A stretch of DNA of 21,590 nt from assembly GCA_964517875.1 (NCBI GenBank), contig CAZFEU010000041.1, forward strand, positions 1-21,590. Direction: 5' to 3'. A program made the position numbers and the translations under genes. The notes beneath the pieces were generated by a model, which did no database searches, was not told where the DNA came from, and saw nothing but the letters and a program-made list of their open reading frames with translations. The DNA comes from JAJPXC01 sp964517875. Its GTDB lineage: Bacteria > Bacteroidota > Bacteroidia > Bacteroidales > Muribaculaceae. How positions within the stretch are numbered: the first letter of the stretch is position 1; every line of letters begins with the position of its first letter. This document shows positions 7,807 to 15,353 of this stretch, piece by piece.

Positions 7807-9927
7807 ATGAAGAAGCTATGTTTGATGATGTTGGTATGGCTAATGGCTTTGCCAGCTGGTGCATTGACGGCAGAGGATGTAAAGCGTATGCCGGCCAATT
7901 TAAAAGATGAGTTGTATGCTATCAATTCAGGAAATTATACTGACTGGAACGTTGTTCACATCGTGCAATATTTTTTGACTGATGGCGATGAGGAAAATGC
8001 CCGTAATGTCCTCGCATATGCAAAAGAGACAAACGACTATTCGTTACCTTATTATGCTGCAATCAAGCGTCAACTCGGAATGTCTGAAGAGGCCGATGCG
8101 TTAGTGAAACGAGCATTTGATAGTGGTATTGATTTTAAATCGTTCAATGCCAAAGCTCGGGTAGAGATGGCAAAATATTTCAAGAAAAACAATGGAGACC
8201 AGGCGCAATACAAGAAATACATTGAAAATATTGCGAAAGATTTCAAGAAATTATCTGCCCAAGATGAACTTTGGGTTGTCGAAGAACTTAAGGCCATAGG
8301 TAAGCCTAAAGATGCGGAAAAAATATTGAAGGCAATAGACAATTTTAACTTAAAGTTGGACGAAAATCTTGCTGTAGCCAAATATTACCACCTTGCCGGA
8401 GATCAGAAGAGACGGGAGGACTATTTTCTAAAAGCGTTTAAACAACTTGACTTGTCAAGTTTAGGAGGCGTAAAAAACACCATTGAAACGCTCGATGAAT
8501 GTGGCGAAAACGAGAATGCCATAGATATAGCTAAGCAATGTTACGCAGTATTTACCGGTGTAAACATAGACGGTGACTTAAATTACACTCGTGTTTATAA
8601 TTGGCTGAATGATTATCTTGCACAAAAAGGGCAGATGGCTTTTATTGATGAACAGAAACAAATTGCCAAACAAGCTGCTGAAGAAGAAGCCATCAAAGGA
8701 CTCGAAGAGAGAATGAGGAATCCAGGTATGTATAGAAACTACGATGGAGATACAAAGACCTCGGATTATCTGATGTTAAAAGCGAACAAAGGAAATATAG
8801 CGGATAGGGAGGGTGCTATGTCATATATGTCATATTTAAAGGATTACATACTAGACCTCCAAAAAAGCAATAATTGTTATCATATTTTATGGGTGTACGA
8901 ACATCGCGATGAGCTTGGTGACGAAGCAATTGACTTTGTTCCCAAAACTGATAGCCTCTATGACGAGGATTGTCTTAATATGCTACTTAAAGATGGCAGA
9001 AAAGATATTCTGGAATGGTACTACCCCATCAAATCGGAACAATATACTTTCATAGACCCGCAGCTTCAAGAGACATTTGAAAAAGTTGACTCGTTGCTGT
9101 ACGGAAACACAGGGTTTGAGGTTGGCAGTTTCAGATATAAAAAATCGGGCAAGTATCTTTATGCGGAATATATCGGCAATGCGGCAACAGTGACATTCCC
9201 GACCAAGGTCACTTACGACGGAAAAGTTATGGATGTTGAAGGAGTGGGAGGTGCACCCGACAATAAAACGCTCATAAGCGTTGTAATTCCCGAAGGTGTC
9301 AAAGCTATCGCCAACAAAGCATTCAACGGATGCACAAAACTCACGACAATAAAAGTCCCGTCTTCGCTTGTCTCCGCAGGCTATGAGGCCTTTGCAAATT
9401 GCCCGGCACTTACGGCAGTAACCAACTTTAACTTTGCATCCACTGATCAGGTTGCCAATGCCGTAGCCGAATTTTTGGCTGACTGCTATGAATCGCCGAA
9501 GATGGTTGACCCGTTCATCAAACAGGTATTGGCGCGCTACGAACCTGAAGATTTAATGGCTTATACCAAACACTGGCTTTTCAAAGACAGTTATGGCTAT
9601 GATTTCATGATAGGTAAATATTATGCATCCAAAGTCATTGGCAAGAAAATCCTTGTCGGCCTTGCTGCAAAGGGCAATTCTTCGGCAATGATAGACATCT
9701 GCAATTATTTTCTCGACGACAACCCCATCTTCACAGCTTCCGATTACCTCAAGTATGCGAAGCTCCTCATTTCCAAGGAACCTGCCTTTGGATACTACTT
9801 TATGGGTAATGCTTATGAGAATGGATATGGTGTAACACGCAGCCGCACTCAGGCGCACAGTTATTATGCCAAAGGTCGTCAGCTCAATGACAAAGACTGT
9901 GACAGAGGATGGTGGCGCACTCTCTAA
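7807..9927 (+). CDS. Secreted helical-repeat, BspA-type LRR and Sel1-like protein
   Basis: This is a 706-residue exported protein of unknown function. A signal peptide (MKKLCLMMLVWLMALPAGA) ends near residue 19-20, with no lipobox cysteine. Residues about 25-330 are helical and TPR-like in feel. A BspA-type leucine-rich segment spans about 450-545, including VVIPEGVKAIANKAFNGCTK. The C-terminus carries a Sel1-like unit, AFGYYFMGNAYENGYGV, near residues 660-676. Such repeats usually mediate protein-protein contact. Roughly the first 1.2 kb looks more AT-rich than the surrounding genes, which by eye suggests a different history. The gene is a single transcription unit with its own promoter (7744-7775) and a strong terminator (9960-9991). 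It precedes the regulator-kinase pair in the same direction and shares an upstream motif with it. A role as kinase partner or output is speculative. Confidence 0.75.
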   Translation: MKKLCLMMLVWLMALPAGALTAEDVKRMPANLKDELYAINSGNYTDWNVVHIVQYFLTDGDEENARNVLAYAKETNDYSLPYYAAIKRQLGMSEEADALVKRAFDSGIDFKSFNAKARVEMAKYFKKNNGDQAQYKKYIENIAKDFKKLSAQDELWVVEELKAIGKPKDAEKILKAIDNFNLKLDENLAVAKYYHLAGDQKRREDYFLKAFKQLDLSSLGGVKNTIETLDECGENENAIDIAKQCYAVFTGVNIDGDLNYTRVYNWLNDYLAQKGQMAFIDEQKQIAKQAAEEEAIKGLEERMRNPGMYRNYDGDTKTSDYLMLKANKGNIADREGAMSYMSYLKDYILDLQKSNNCYHILWVYEHRDELGDEAIDFVPKTDSLYDEDCLNMLLKDGRKDILEWYYPIKSEQYTFIDPQLQETFEKVDSLLYGNTGFEVGSFRYKKSGKYLYAEYIGNAATVTFPTKVTYDGKVMDVEGVGGAPDNKTLISVVIPEGVKAIANKAFNGCTKLTTIKVPSSLVSAGYEAFANCPALTAVTNFNFASTDQVANAVAEFLADCYESPKMVDPFIKQVLARYEPEDLMAYTKHWLFKDSYGYDFMIGKYYASKVIGKKILVGLAAKGNSSAMIDICNYFLDDNPIFTASDYLKYAKLLISKEPAFGYYFMGNAYENGYGVTRSRTQAHSYYAKGRQLNDKDCDRGWWRTL

Positions 9928-9959
9928 ACAAGCCCCCTCTATTTAATATTATTTGTTCA

Positions 9960-9991
9960 GCGCCCCGAATTTATTTTCGGGGTGCTTTTTT
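9960..9991 (+). terminator. Strong rho-independent terminator
   Basis: A 10-bp stem with GCGCCCCGAA at 9960-9969 and TTCGGGGTGC at 9976-9985 (one G-T pair), a 6-nt loop, and six T at 9986-9991. It lies about 30 bp after the secreted-protein stop codon and separates it from the regulator-kinase promoter. Confidence 0.92.
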
Positions 9992-10013
9992 AATGGCAAA
10001 TTTCCGCACTTTT

Positions 10014-10033
10014 AGTCCTTTTTAGTCCATTTA
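10014..10033 (+). repeat. 20-bp upstream motif, copy 2
   Basis: The + strand reads AGTCCTTTTT then AGTCCATTTA. It contains two AGTCC units 10 bp apart and matches copy 1 (7725-7744, - strand) except at two positions. It ends 9 bp before the -33 element of the regulator-kinase promoter. T-tracts at about 10010, 10020, 10030 and 10042 are phased near one helical turn, so DNA curvature is an alternative explanation. Confidence 0.55.
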
Positions 10034-10042
10034 TTGCCGGGT

Positions 10043-10073
10043 TTTGTTCACTTAGTTAAAATATGTATCTTCG
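10043..10073 (+). promoter_or_regulatory. Promoter for the regulator-kinase pair
   Basis: TTTG at 10043-10046, a 19-nt spacer and TATCTTCG at 10066-10073, one mismatch from TAnnTTTG. Its position inside the in-frame upstream extension supports the start codon at 10100 rather than 10034. Confidence 0.65.
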
Positions 10074-10099
10074 CAGACACAAAATTATTAAATTCACAT

Positions 10100-10684
10100 A
10101 TGTTAGCAAATAATCCGGCAAGCGAACAATCAAATCTCATCGCACAACTATGCAGACGGGTTGAAGAAACTTTTGGTAGTCAGGTATCAACTCCAAGCAA
10201 ATTCGAAGCATTGTCCACGATGATTTTTAAGCGTTCCGGAATACTACTCAGTACCACCACGCTCAAACGGCTGTGGGGATACCTGAACGAGCCGGTGGTT
10301 CCCCGGACATCCACTCTCAATGCTTTGGCGCGTTTTTGCGGATGGATTGACTTTGAGCATTTCTGCTCAGGAGCGAATGCCACCGTTGAAAGCGGGCCGA
10401 TTGGCGCACCCGTCATCAGTGCTGACAAGAACATTTTCTGTGGCCAACGCGTTCGTCTGTTCTGGGCGCCATCGCGTATGTGCTTGATTGAATACAAAGG
10501 TAATAATCATTGGCAAGTTATTGAAGCTGAAGGGACACGCCTCACCCACGGCGACACCTTTGATTGCGCTATGATAATAGGGGGCGAGCCTCTTTACCTT
10601 GACAATCTTTCACATGACGGACAACGGCCCGGCACTTATGTGTGCGGCCGCCGTACCGGTGTTACCTTTGTGCGTAATGAATAA
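10100..10684 (+). CDS. Putative two-domain regulator paired with a kinase
   Basis: This is a 194-residue cytoplasmic protein without signal or membrane segment. Residues about 12-90 form a helical region recalling small Bacteroidota regulators, with TPSKFEALSTMIFKRSG at 31-47, TTTLKRLWGYLNEPVVPR at 52-69 and STLNALARFCGW at 71-82. The TTTLKRLWGY stretch could be a recognition-helix-like segment, but DNA binding is unproven. Residues about 114-192 form a small, probably beta domain, with GQRVRLFWAPSRMCLIEYKG and GGEPLYLDNL, ending near VCGRRTGVTFV. The reading frame can extend to a TTG at 10034, but that would start before the promoter's -7 element, so ATG 10100 is preferred. The last 8 bp overlap the kinase start, implying coupled translation. 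The protein could regulate its own operon or act as kinase substrate or adaptor; none of this is visible directly. Confidence 0.7.
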   Translation: MLANNPASEQSNLIAQLCRRVEETFGSQVSTPSKFEALSTMIFKRSGILLSTTTLKRLWGYLNEPVVPRTSTLNALARFCGWIDFEHFCSGANATVESGPIGAPVISADKNIFCGQRVRLFWAPSRMCLIEYKGNNHWQVIEAEGTRLTHGDTFDCAMIIGGEPLYLDNLSHDGQRPGTYVCGRRTGVTFVRNE

Positions 10685-11960
10685 TTCAGGCGACCCACAA
10701 TCAGGCTATGTTGGCGAAATAGAGCCGGAAGCAATAATCGGAAGCCGGATGACCGATATCGAGGTTATCCGTGTCACACAGTCGAATGTAATAGCAAAAG
10801 GGCGGCGCTACGGACGATGGTGGCTGATTAAGGGCATCCGTATGGACATAGAGGGTAACACTACGCTGAAAATCAGACTGACAAAGGAATTCGAACTGCA
10901 ATCCAGACTGCAACATCCCGGTGTGGCGCATGCCGTCAGTATTGAAGAGATTGACGGCTTTGGGATGTGCATTATAATGGAGTGGATTGAAGGCGAAACC
11001 CTCGCCGACGCACTGCAGCGCAACACCTACAGCGCAAAGGAACGCAAACGCATAATGCATGAAGTCATTGACGCTGTGGCTCACATTCACAGCCAGGGGG
11101 TGGTTCACCGCGACCTAAAACCGTCAAATATTATGATTCGGCGCTCAGGCTGCAAGGCTGTAGTTATTGATTTCGGGCTTGCCGACAGTGATGACTACAC
11201 CGAACTGAAATATCCTGCAGGCACATCGGGCTTTATATCGCCCGAACAAATGAAGGAAGGTGGCGTAAACCCCTCGGACGATATATACAGTCTGGGAGTT
11301 ATAATGAACGCCCTCTGTCCAGAGTCCCGCCGTCTTGGCCTAAAATGCCAATTGCCGCGGTCGAAACGGGTAGCTGACGCTGCCGAGCTTCTCAAGCTTT
11401 TTGAACACCGGCAACGCCGATTGAGAACTGCGGTTAATATCGGTGTTGCAGCAGGTGTTTTTGCAATGCTTATCGCAGCTGTCATTGTAATCAGGTCTTA
11501 TATACGCGACAATCTCAAAGCCAACGAAACCATCGTTGAGCTCAATGAACAGAATAATCGCAACGCAAGTTGGATAGCGACCCTTACCGACTCGCTGTAT
11601 GCGATAAATAAGAAATTTTCCGAATCTGAGGATCAGCGGATGAGCATCGAAACATACCTTTCTGCCAAAAGCGAGAGCACCAAAAACGGGCAAGTGATAA
11701 TCGACGGAGCTTTAAGCCGCTTTGAGCGTGATTCGATTTCAGTACTCGCCCCCGGCGACTATGTGACATACGTAACACGCATCTCACCTATGGTTGAAAC
11801 TTTAGAGGATGCAATCGATAGTTATGTCAACTCGTTACAAACTGACCCTTTGACAACGCAAGACATCGAATCCATACGGACAGAACTTTATAACTACTTT
11901 AATCGTGCCGTGTCGAAGTATTTGAAGAAGTGGAATAAAAAATTCTACCCCGAATCATAG
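10677..11960 (+). CDS. Transmembrane Ser/Thr protein kinase
   Basis: This 427-residue Hanks-type kinase has its catalytic domain at about residues 30-243, a single transmembrane helix at about 253-272, and a C-terminal extracytoplasmic region whose first part (about 275-330) looks coiled-coil. Visible catalytic elements are K52 in WWLIKG, E71 in LTKEFELQ, HRDLKPSN at 144-151 (D146), DFG at 165-167 and SPE at 188-190 in GTSGFISPEQ, then DDIYSLG. These suggest an active enzyme. A classical glycine-rich loop is missing; GRRYGRWW occupies that region. The C-lobe is short. No PASTA or other known sensor domain is seen outside. The ATG at 10677 is chosen over the in-frame ATG at 10599 because it overlaps the upstream gene by only 8 bp. 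The partner regulator and neighbouring secreted protein suggest an envelope sensing role. Confidence 0.88.
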   Translation: MNNSGDPQSGYVGEIEPEAIIGSRMTDIEVIRVTQSNVIAKGRRYGRWWLIKGIRMDIEGNTTLKIRLTKEFELQSRLQHPGVAHAVSIEEIDGFGMCIIMEWIEGETLADALQRNTYSAKERKRIMHEVIDAVAHIHSQGVVHRDLKPSNIMIRRSGCKAVVIDFGLADSDDYTELKYPAGTSGFISPEQMKEGGVNPSDDIYSLGVIMNALCPESRRLGLKCQLPRSKRVADAAELLKLFEHRQRRLRTAVNIGVAAGVFAMLIAAVIVIRSYIRDNLKANETIVELNEQNNRNASWIATLTDSLYAINKKFSESEDQRMSIETYLSAKSESTKNGQVIIDGALSRFERDSISVLAPGDYVTYVTRISPMVETLEDAIDSYVNSLQTDPLTTQDIESIRTELYNYFNRAVSKYLKKWNKKFYPES

Positions 11961-12021
11961 CATTTGCTCTACGACTGCACTTGGATCATATTAAGTTAGC
12001 ATTTTTGAAAGTAGTGATATA

Positions 12022-12052
12022 ACAAAAAAGGGCTGCGCTTGGTGCGCAGCCC
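12022..12052 (-). terminator. Terminator of the glutaminase gene
   Basis: A perfect 9-bp GC-rich stem (GGGCTGCGC at 12030-12038 with GCGCAGCCC at 12044-12052) and a 5-nt loop. On the - strand it is followed by six T (12024-12029 read in reverse). It lies 28 bp beyond the stop of the glutaminase-like gene and may also stop kinase transcripts arriving from the + strand. Confidence 0.9.
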
Positions 12053-12080
12053 GCTGTGTAAGATCTCTAATTGGAAATTG

Positions 12081-13016
12081 CTATTTGTTTTTGTCGATTC
12101 TAATGCTTGCCGAGCCGAATGCGCTCAGTCCCAGCTTGTTCATGATGTCTTTCAAAGCCTTTGCTCCTTTGACTGTGAAGCCTGTGGGGGTAAGGCCTGG
12201 TGCATAAGCTGCGATACCCATTACGCCAGGAAGTACACCTACGATGCCTCCGCCGAAGTCGGTGACGGCGGGAAGGCCGGCGCCTACGAGCCAAGGACGG
12301 TTGGCATGGTGAGGACCGTGTGCGGCGAGTGAGCCGGTTACGCTTGCGGCAAGTGCGCCGTCAAACACGATCTTGCCGGTTGTGGGATTGACACCATCAG
12401 CGGCTACTGTCGCAGCCATTGTGGCAAGCTGCTCGGCGGTGACTTCAAGCGCCAACTGGCGGGTGTAGAGGTCGACCGACATTGCGGCATCATCGTAGAG
12501 ATAATAGCCGGCCTTTGCCAGGGTGTCAACTACATTCTGCTCGGTGTTGATGGCTGTGAGCTTCTTGTAGAGCTTATCGTTGAGCTCGGGGGCTGAACCC
12601 ATCAGGTCGATCATATTGTTGATGATGAGATTCCACTTCGACTCGGGATCGCCGGCAGGCTGTACGGCCGATGTGGCGCGGATGCCGTGGCGGCTGATGG
12701 GAAGATGTGGTTTCTCGCTGTGTGACTTCTCCGAGCAGGGGCATTTGCCGCTCTTCTTGATGAGCTCGTCAACGCCATACTGGCTGAGAAGGAGCTCAAT
12801 CAATGGCATCTTGGCGATAGAGCCAATAGGAAATTTAGCGTCTACATCACCTTTTTTAATCACGGTGCCATCGGTAAGCACCACGGCGATACCAAATTTC
12901 TTATGGTCGACGTTTTCAACGAGTGGGCTTACGTTGGTTTCTTTTTCTGACTTTAGGTTTTCAAATGCTTCATGGACGGCGCCCATGACATCGGATAGTG
13001 CAATAATACGTTCCAT
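12081..13016 (-). CDS. Divergent glutaminase-like protein
   Basis: This 311-residue cytoplasmic protein belongs to the serine-dependent glutaminase family, which hydrolyses glutamine to glutamate and ammonia. The family pattern is clear in the C-terminal half: DLYTRQLALEVTAEQLA (182-198), MAATVAADGVNP (200-211), GGGIVGVLPGVMGIAAYAP (255-273). The N-terminal SxxK nucleophile motif is present as S66-I-A-K69. However, the usual NAGAI segment appears as ISRHGI (107-112), so its substrate-binding Asn is absent. The usual K-(S/T)-G-V before the GG motif is VTDF (251-254). A short Cys/Ser/His-rich stretch, KCPCSEKSHSEKPH, sits at 91-104. Activity is therefore uncertain. It lies 86 bp downstream of a porin gene on the same strand, so the two may be cotranscribed. 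No convincing separate promoter was found. Confidence 0.78.
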   Translation of the reverse strand: MERIIALSDVMGAVHEAFENLKSEKETNVSPLVENVDHKKFGIAVVLTDGTVIKKGDVDAKFPIGSIAKMPLIELLLSQYGVDELIKKSGKCPCSEKSHSEKPHLPISRHGIRATSAVQPAGDPESKWNLIINNMIDLMGSAPELNDKLYKKLTAINTEQNVVDTLAKAGYYLYDDAAMSVDLYTRQLALEVTAEQLATMAATVAADGVNPTTGKIVFDGALAASVTGSLAAHGPHHANRPWLVGAGLPAVTDFGGGIVGVLPGVMGIAAYAPGLTPTGFTVKGAKALKDIMNKLGLSAFGSASIRIDKNK

Positions 13017-13102
13017 ATATACTTTGATTAAGATTATTTGGTTGTTTTATGATTAAAACACTTGATATGCCAAATTGTTGAGAGCGCCGGTGTGAAGGTG
13101 CG

Positions 13103-14380
13103 TCAGAAGTTATACTGCACCATTGCCGAGATGCGGTTGGCGTGGCCCGACATGTGGTTTACATCGGTGCGCTTACCCCAGTTGTATTCCAGGCCTACCT
13201 GCAGATCCTCGAGGATGTTGTAGAATCCGTTGGCCACTACATACTGACCGTAGCGATAGGTGTCGGGGCCGAGGGTACCCTGGTCGTAGAGACGTGCCTG
13301 GCTGTAGGTGGCTGATACAAAGAATTTTGGGGTGATGTTGTATTGTACGCCTGCGAGCATTCCCATCACGCCGGGCATTTCCATCTTGCCGGGAGTGTGT
13401 GAGGGTATGAGGTCGAAATCGCAACCGCTGAGGTCGTTGATGTACTGGCCGTAACCCTTACCGTAGGCTCCTTGATAGTACACGGTGAGGTCCTTGGCTA
13501 CGGTGAACATGCCGCTAAGCTGTACAGCCCATCCGGTGGCCCATTCATTGTGCTGAGTGGCGAGATCGCGGTATGACAGGTTGCGAAGCAAAGCCGACAG
13601 GCGTATGTGGCTATTATTGTTCCAGCCGTACTGGAGGTAGATAGGCAGATCGGGGCAACGTTGTGCGATCTCGGCTACCGATGAGTTGAGTGTATAGCTT
13701 GATTGGGGCACTTCGGCAGAGATGGCGCCGGTGAAGCCGTGACCAAGATTGGCTTTGTATCTCACAAGCAGATTTTTGGTACAGGTAGCTCCCGAGGGGC
13801 CTTCGCTGTCGATTGTGGGGGGCTGGGCGGCGGCGTCGACAAATGACGAGCGGGCGTATCCGGCTGTTACATTGCCCAGAGATACCCATGCCTGCTTGAT
13901 GGTCATGCCGTAGGAGTCGTTGTTGCCGGTGAAGTTGGACTGGAAATAAACGTTGAGCAAGCCCAGCTTAGTGCGTCCTACCAGTCGCATGAAGAGCGAT
14001 GAGTGTGTAGCGTCACCCGCCAGACGGTTGCGTTGTGCGGGATTGAGGGGAACCGGTATATCATAGGTGGTGAAGCCGTTGCCGTCGATTGCACCATCCA
14101 TGTCGTACATCAGCTGCCCCTTTACGTTACCACCGATACCGAAGGCTATCTTGCCTTGCTGGTCGAGCAGGAGGAATCGGGGAGCCATGGGGTCGAGGAA
14201 GTGCATATCCTCGCGTGAGTATAGCACGGCGATAAGATCGGCAGCGCGGTCCTTGTTGCCGGTTATCACGATGGTGCGCTCGGGTATGCCGAGTGTGTCC
14301 TGGGTCTGGGCTGATGAGCTGAATGAGCACGATGCCACCATGGCGGCAGTGAGCAGTGATGAATAGATGGTAGAGTTCAT
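13103..14380 (-). CDS. DcaP-like outer-membrane porin
   Basis: This is a 425-residue outer-membrane beta-barrel protein with an N-terminal signal peptide ending near residue 24 (before QTQDT). The mature part opens with a short linker, then alternating beta strands, including KIAFGIGGNVKGQLMYDMDG and TTYDIPVPLNPAQRNRL. This strongly recalls trimeric DcaP-type porins, which take up negatively charged small molecules. Aromatic-rich strands continue to the end (VGLEYNWGKRTD), and the chain ends in Phe (AMVQYNF), a typical barrel end recognised by the BAM assembly machinery. The glutaminase-like gene follows 86 bp downstream. If the two are cotranscribed, a link between solute uptake and amino-acid metabolism is possible but unproven. 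The 191-bp gap upstream holds the hairpin of the yebC unit, and no clear TAnnTTTG promoter was found for this gene. Confidence 0.82.
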   Translation of the reverse strand: MNSTIYSSLLTAAMVASCSFSSSAQTQDTLGIPERTIVITGNKDRAADLIAVLYSREDMHFLDPMAPRFLLLDQQGKIAFGIGGNVKGQLMYDMDGAIDGNGFTTYDIPVPLNPAQRNRLAGDATHSSLFMRLVGRTKLGLLNVYFQSNFTGNNDSYGMTIKQAWVSLGNVTAGYARSSFVDAAAQPPTIDSEGPSGATCTKNLLVRYKANLGHGFTGAISAEVPQSSYTLNSSVAEIAQRCPDLPIYLQYGWNNNSHIRLSALLRNLSYRDLATQHNEWATGWAVQLSGMFTVAKDLTVYYQGAYGKGYGQYINDLSGCDFDLIPSHTPGKMEMPGVMGMLAGVQYNITPKFFVSATYSQARLYDQGTLGPDTYRYGQYVVANGFYNILEDLQVGLEYNWGKRTDVNHMSGHANRISAMVQYNF

Positions 14381-14505
14381 AAATAAAGAAGTATGAGTTG
14401 TTAATTTTCTTTATAACAATTTAACATCGGGTTGGTTCGGCTTCGGTGGGTTTTTAGGGGCAATGCCATGATATTTGTTAACAGTGAGGCGGTCAGCTTC
14501 ATATG

Positions 14506-14551
14506 ACACAGCCCCTGCAATCGGCATAAATGACCGTTGCAGGGGCTGTGT
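14506..14551 (-). terminator. Long hairpin after yebC
   Basis: ACACAGCCCCTGCAA (14506-14520) pairs perfectly with TTGCAGGGGCTGTGT (14537-14551). A further CGG/CCG pair lies inside, with one bulged T at 14521 and a 9-nt loop. The total is about 18 bp. It lies 21 bp past the yebC stop. No T tract follows on either strand, so it may act as an RNA 3'-end stabiliser or a non-canonical terminator. Confidence 0.65.
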
Positions 14552-14571
14552 ATGAGTGATAGGGTGGGGGA

Positions 14572-15306
14572 TTATTCCTCTTCGGCTACGTCTTCTTCGC
14601 GCATGTTGTGGAATACATTCTGCACGTCTTCGTCCTCCTCGAATTTCTCCAGGAGTTTCTCGATTTTCTCACGTTGCTCGTCGGTGACATCCTTAAGGTC
14701 GGTGGGGATGCGCTCAAACTCGGAGCTGATGATCTCAAATCCGTTTTCCTCGAGGTATTTCTGGATGTTGTTGTACTCCTCGTAGGGGCCGTAGATTGCG
14801 ATTTCCTCCTCGTCGATGTCGAAGTCGTCGCACCCGAAGTCGATGAGCTCCAGCTCAAGATCGTCGACCGAAACACCCTCTTTGGGCTTTATTTTAAATA
14901 CGCTCTTGTGGTCGAACATGAACGACAGCGAGCCCTGTGTGCCCAGCGATCCGCCATGCTTGGTGAAGTATGAGCGCACGTTGGCCACGGTGCGGGTGTT
15001 GTTGTCGGTTGCGGCTTCTACTACGATTGCAATTCCGAACGGGCCATATCCTTCATATACAATCTCCTTGTAGTCGCCGGCATCCTTGTCGGTGGCTTTC
15101 TTGATGGCGCGTTCCACGGTGTCCTTGGGCATATTGGCAGCCTTGGCGTTCTGCATCAGGGCGCGCAGGCGGGGGTTGGTGTCGGGGTCGGGACCGCCGG
15201 CCTTGGCGGCTATGGTGATTTCCTTGCCTATGCGCGTGAATGTGCGCGACATGTTGCCCCAGCGTTTGAGCTTGCGGGCTTTACGGTATTCAAATGCTCT
15301 TCCCAT
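14572..15306 (-). CDS. YebC/PmpR-family regulator
   Basis: This is a 244-residue protein of the YebC (TACO1) family. Members have been described as DNA-binding regulators and, more recently, as ribosome-associated factors that help translate proline-rich stretches. The protein starts MGRAFEYRKARKLKRWGNMS, the Bacteroidota form of the family N-terminus. It continues with FTRIGKEITIAAKAGGPDP, NPRLRALMQNAKAANMPKD and the core YEGYGPFGIAIVVEAATDNN. The C-terminal tail is strongly acidic. It follows pheT after 47 bp on the same strand, so the two are probably cotranscribed, and it is followed by a long hairpin. The pairing with a tRNA synthetase gene fits a translation-related role. Confidence 0.94.
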   Translation of the reverse strand: MGRAFEYRKARKLKRWGNMSRTFTRIGKEITIAAKAGGPDPDTNPRLRALMQNAKAANMPKDTVERAIKKATDKDAGDYKEIVYEGYGPFGIAIVVEAATDNNTRTVANVRSYFTKHGGSLGTQGSLSFMFDHKSVFKIKPKEGVSVDDLELELIDFGCDDFDIDEEEIAIYGPYEEYNNIQKYLEENGFEIISSEFERIPTDLKDVTDEQREKIEKLLEKFEEDEDVQNVFHNMREEDVAEEE

Positions 15307-15353
15307 ATATGGTGTTTTTTAGTTTATAGTTTTCGAGTTGGTGATAAATGCGC

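Noticed and set aside
7725..10033. The inverted 20-bp motifs as terminal repeats of a transposon
   Set aside because: No transposase or recombinase lies between them, and the flanking bases show no target-site duplication. Kept only as an alternative to a regulatory reading.
10034..10099. Longer N-terminus for the regulator starting at TTG 10034
   Set aside because: The promoter elements lie inside this stretch and the extra residues do not resemble the family. ATG 10100 fits better.
12100..12332. Open frames on the + strand and in other frames across the glutaminase gene, and similar long frames opposite other genes
   Set aside because: They are shadows of well-supported genes: low-complexity products rich in Arg, Ser or His with no family features.
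13017..13102. Possible separate promoter for the glutaminase-like gene
   Set aside because: A TTTG is present on the - strand, but no TAnnTTTG element lies at the right spacing.
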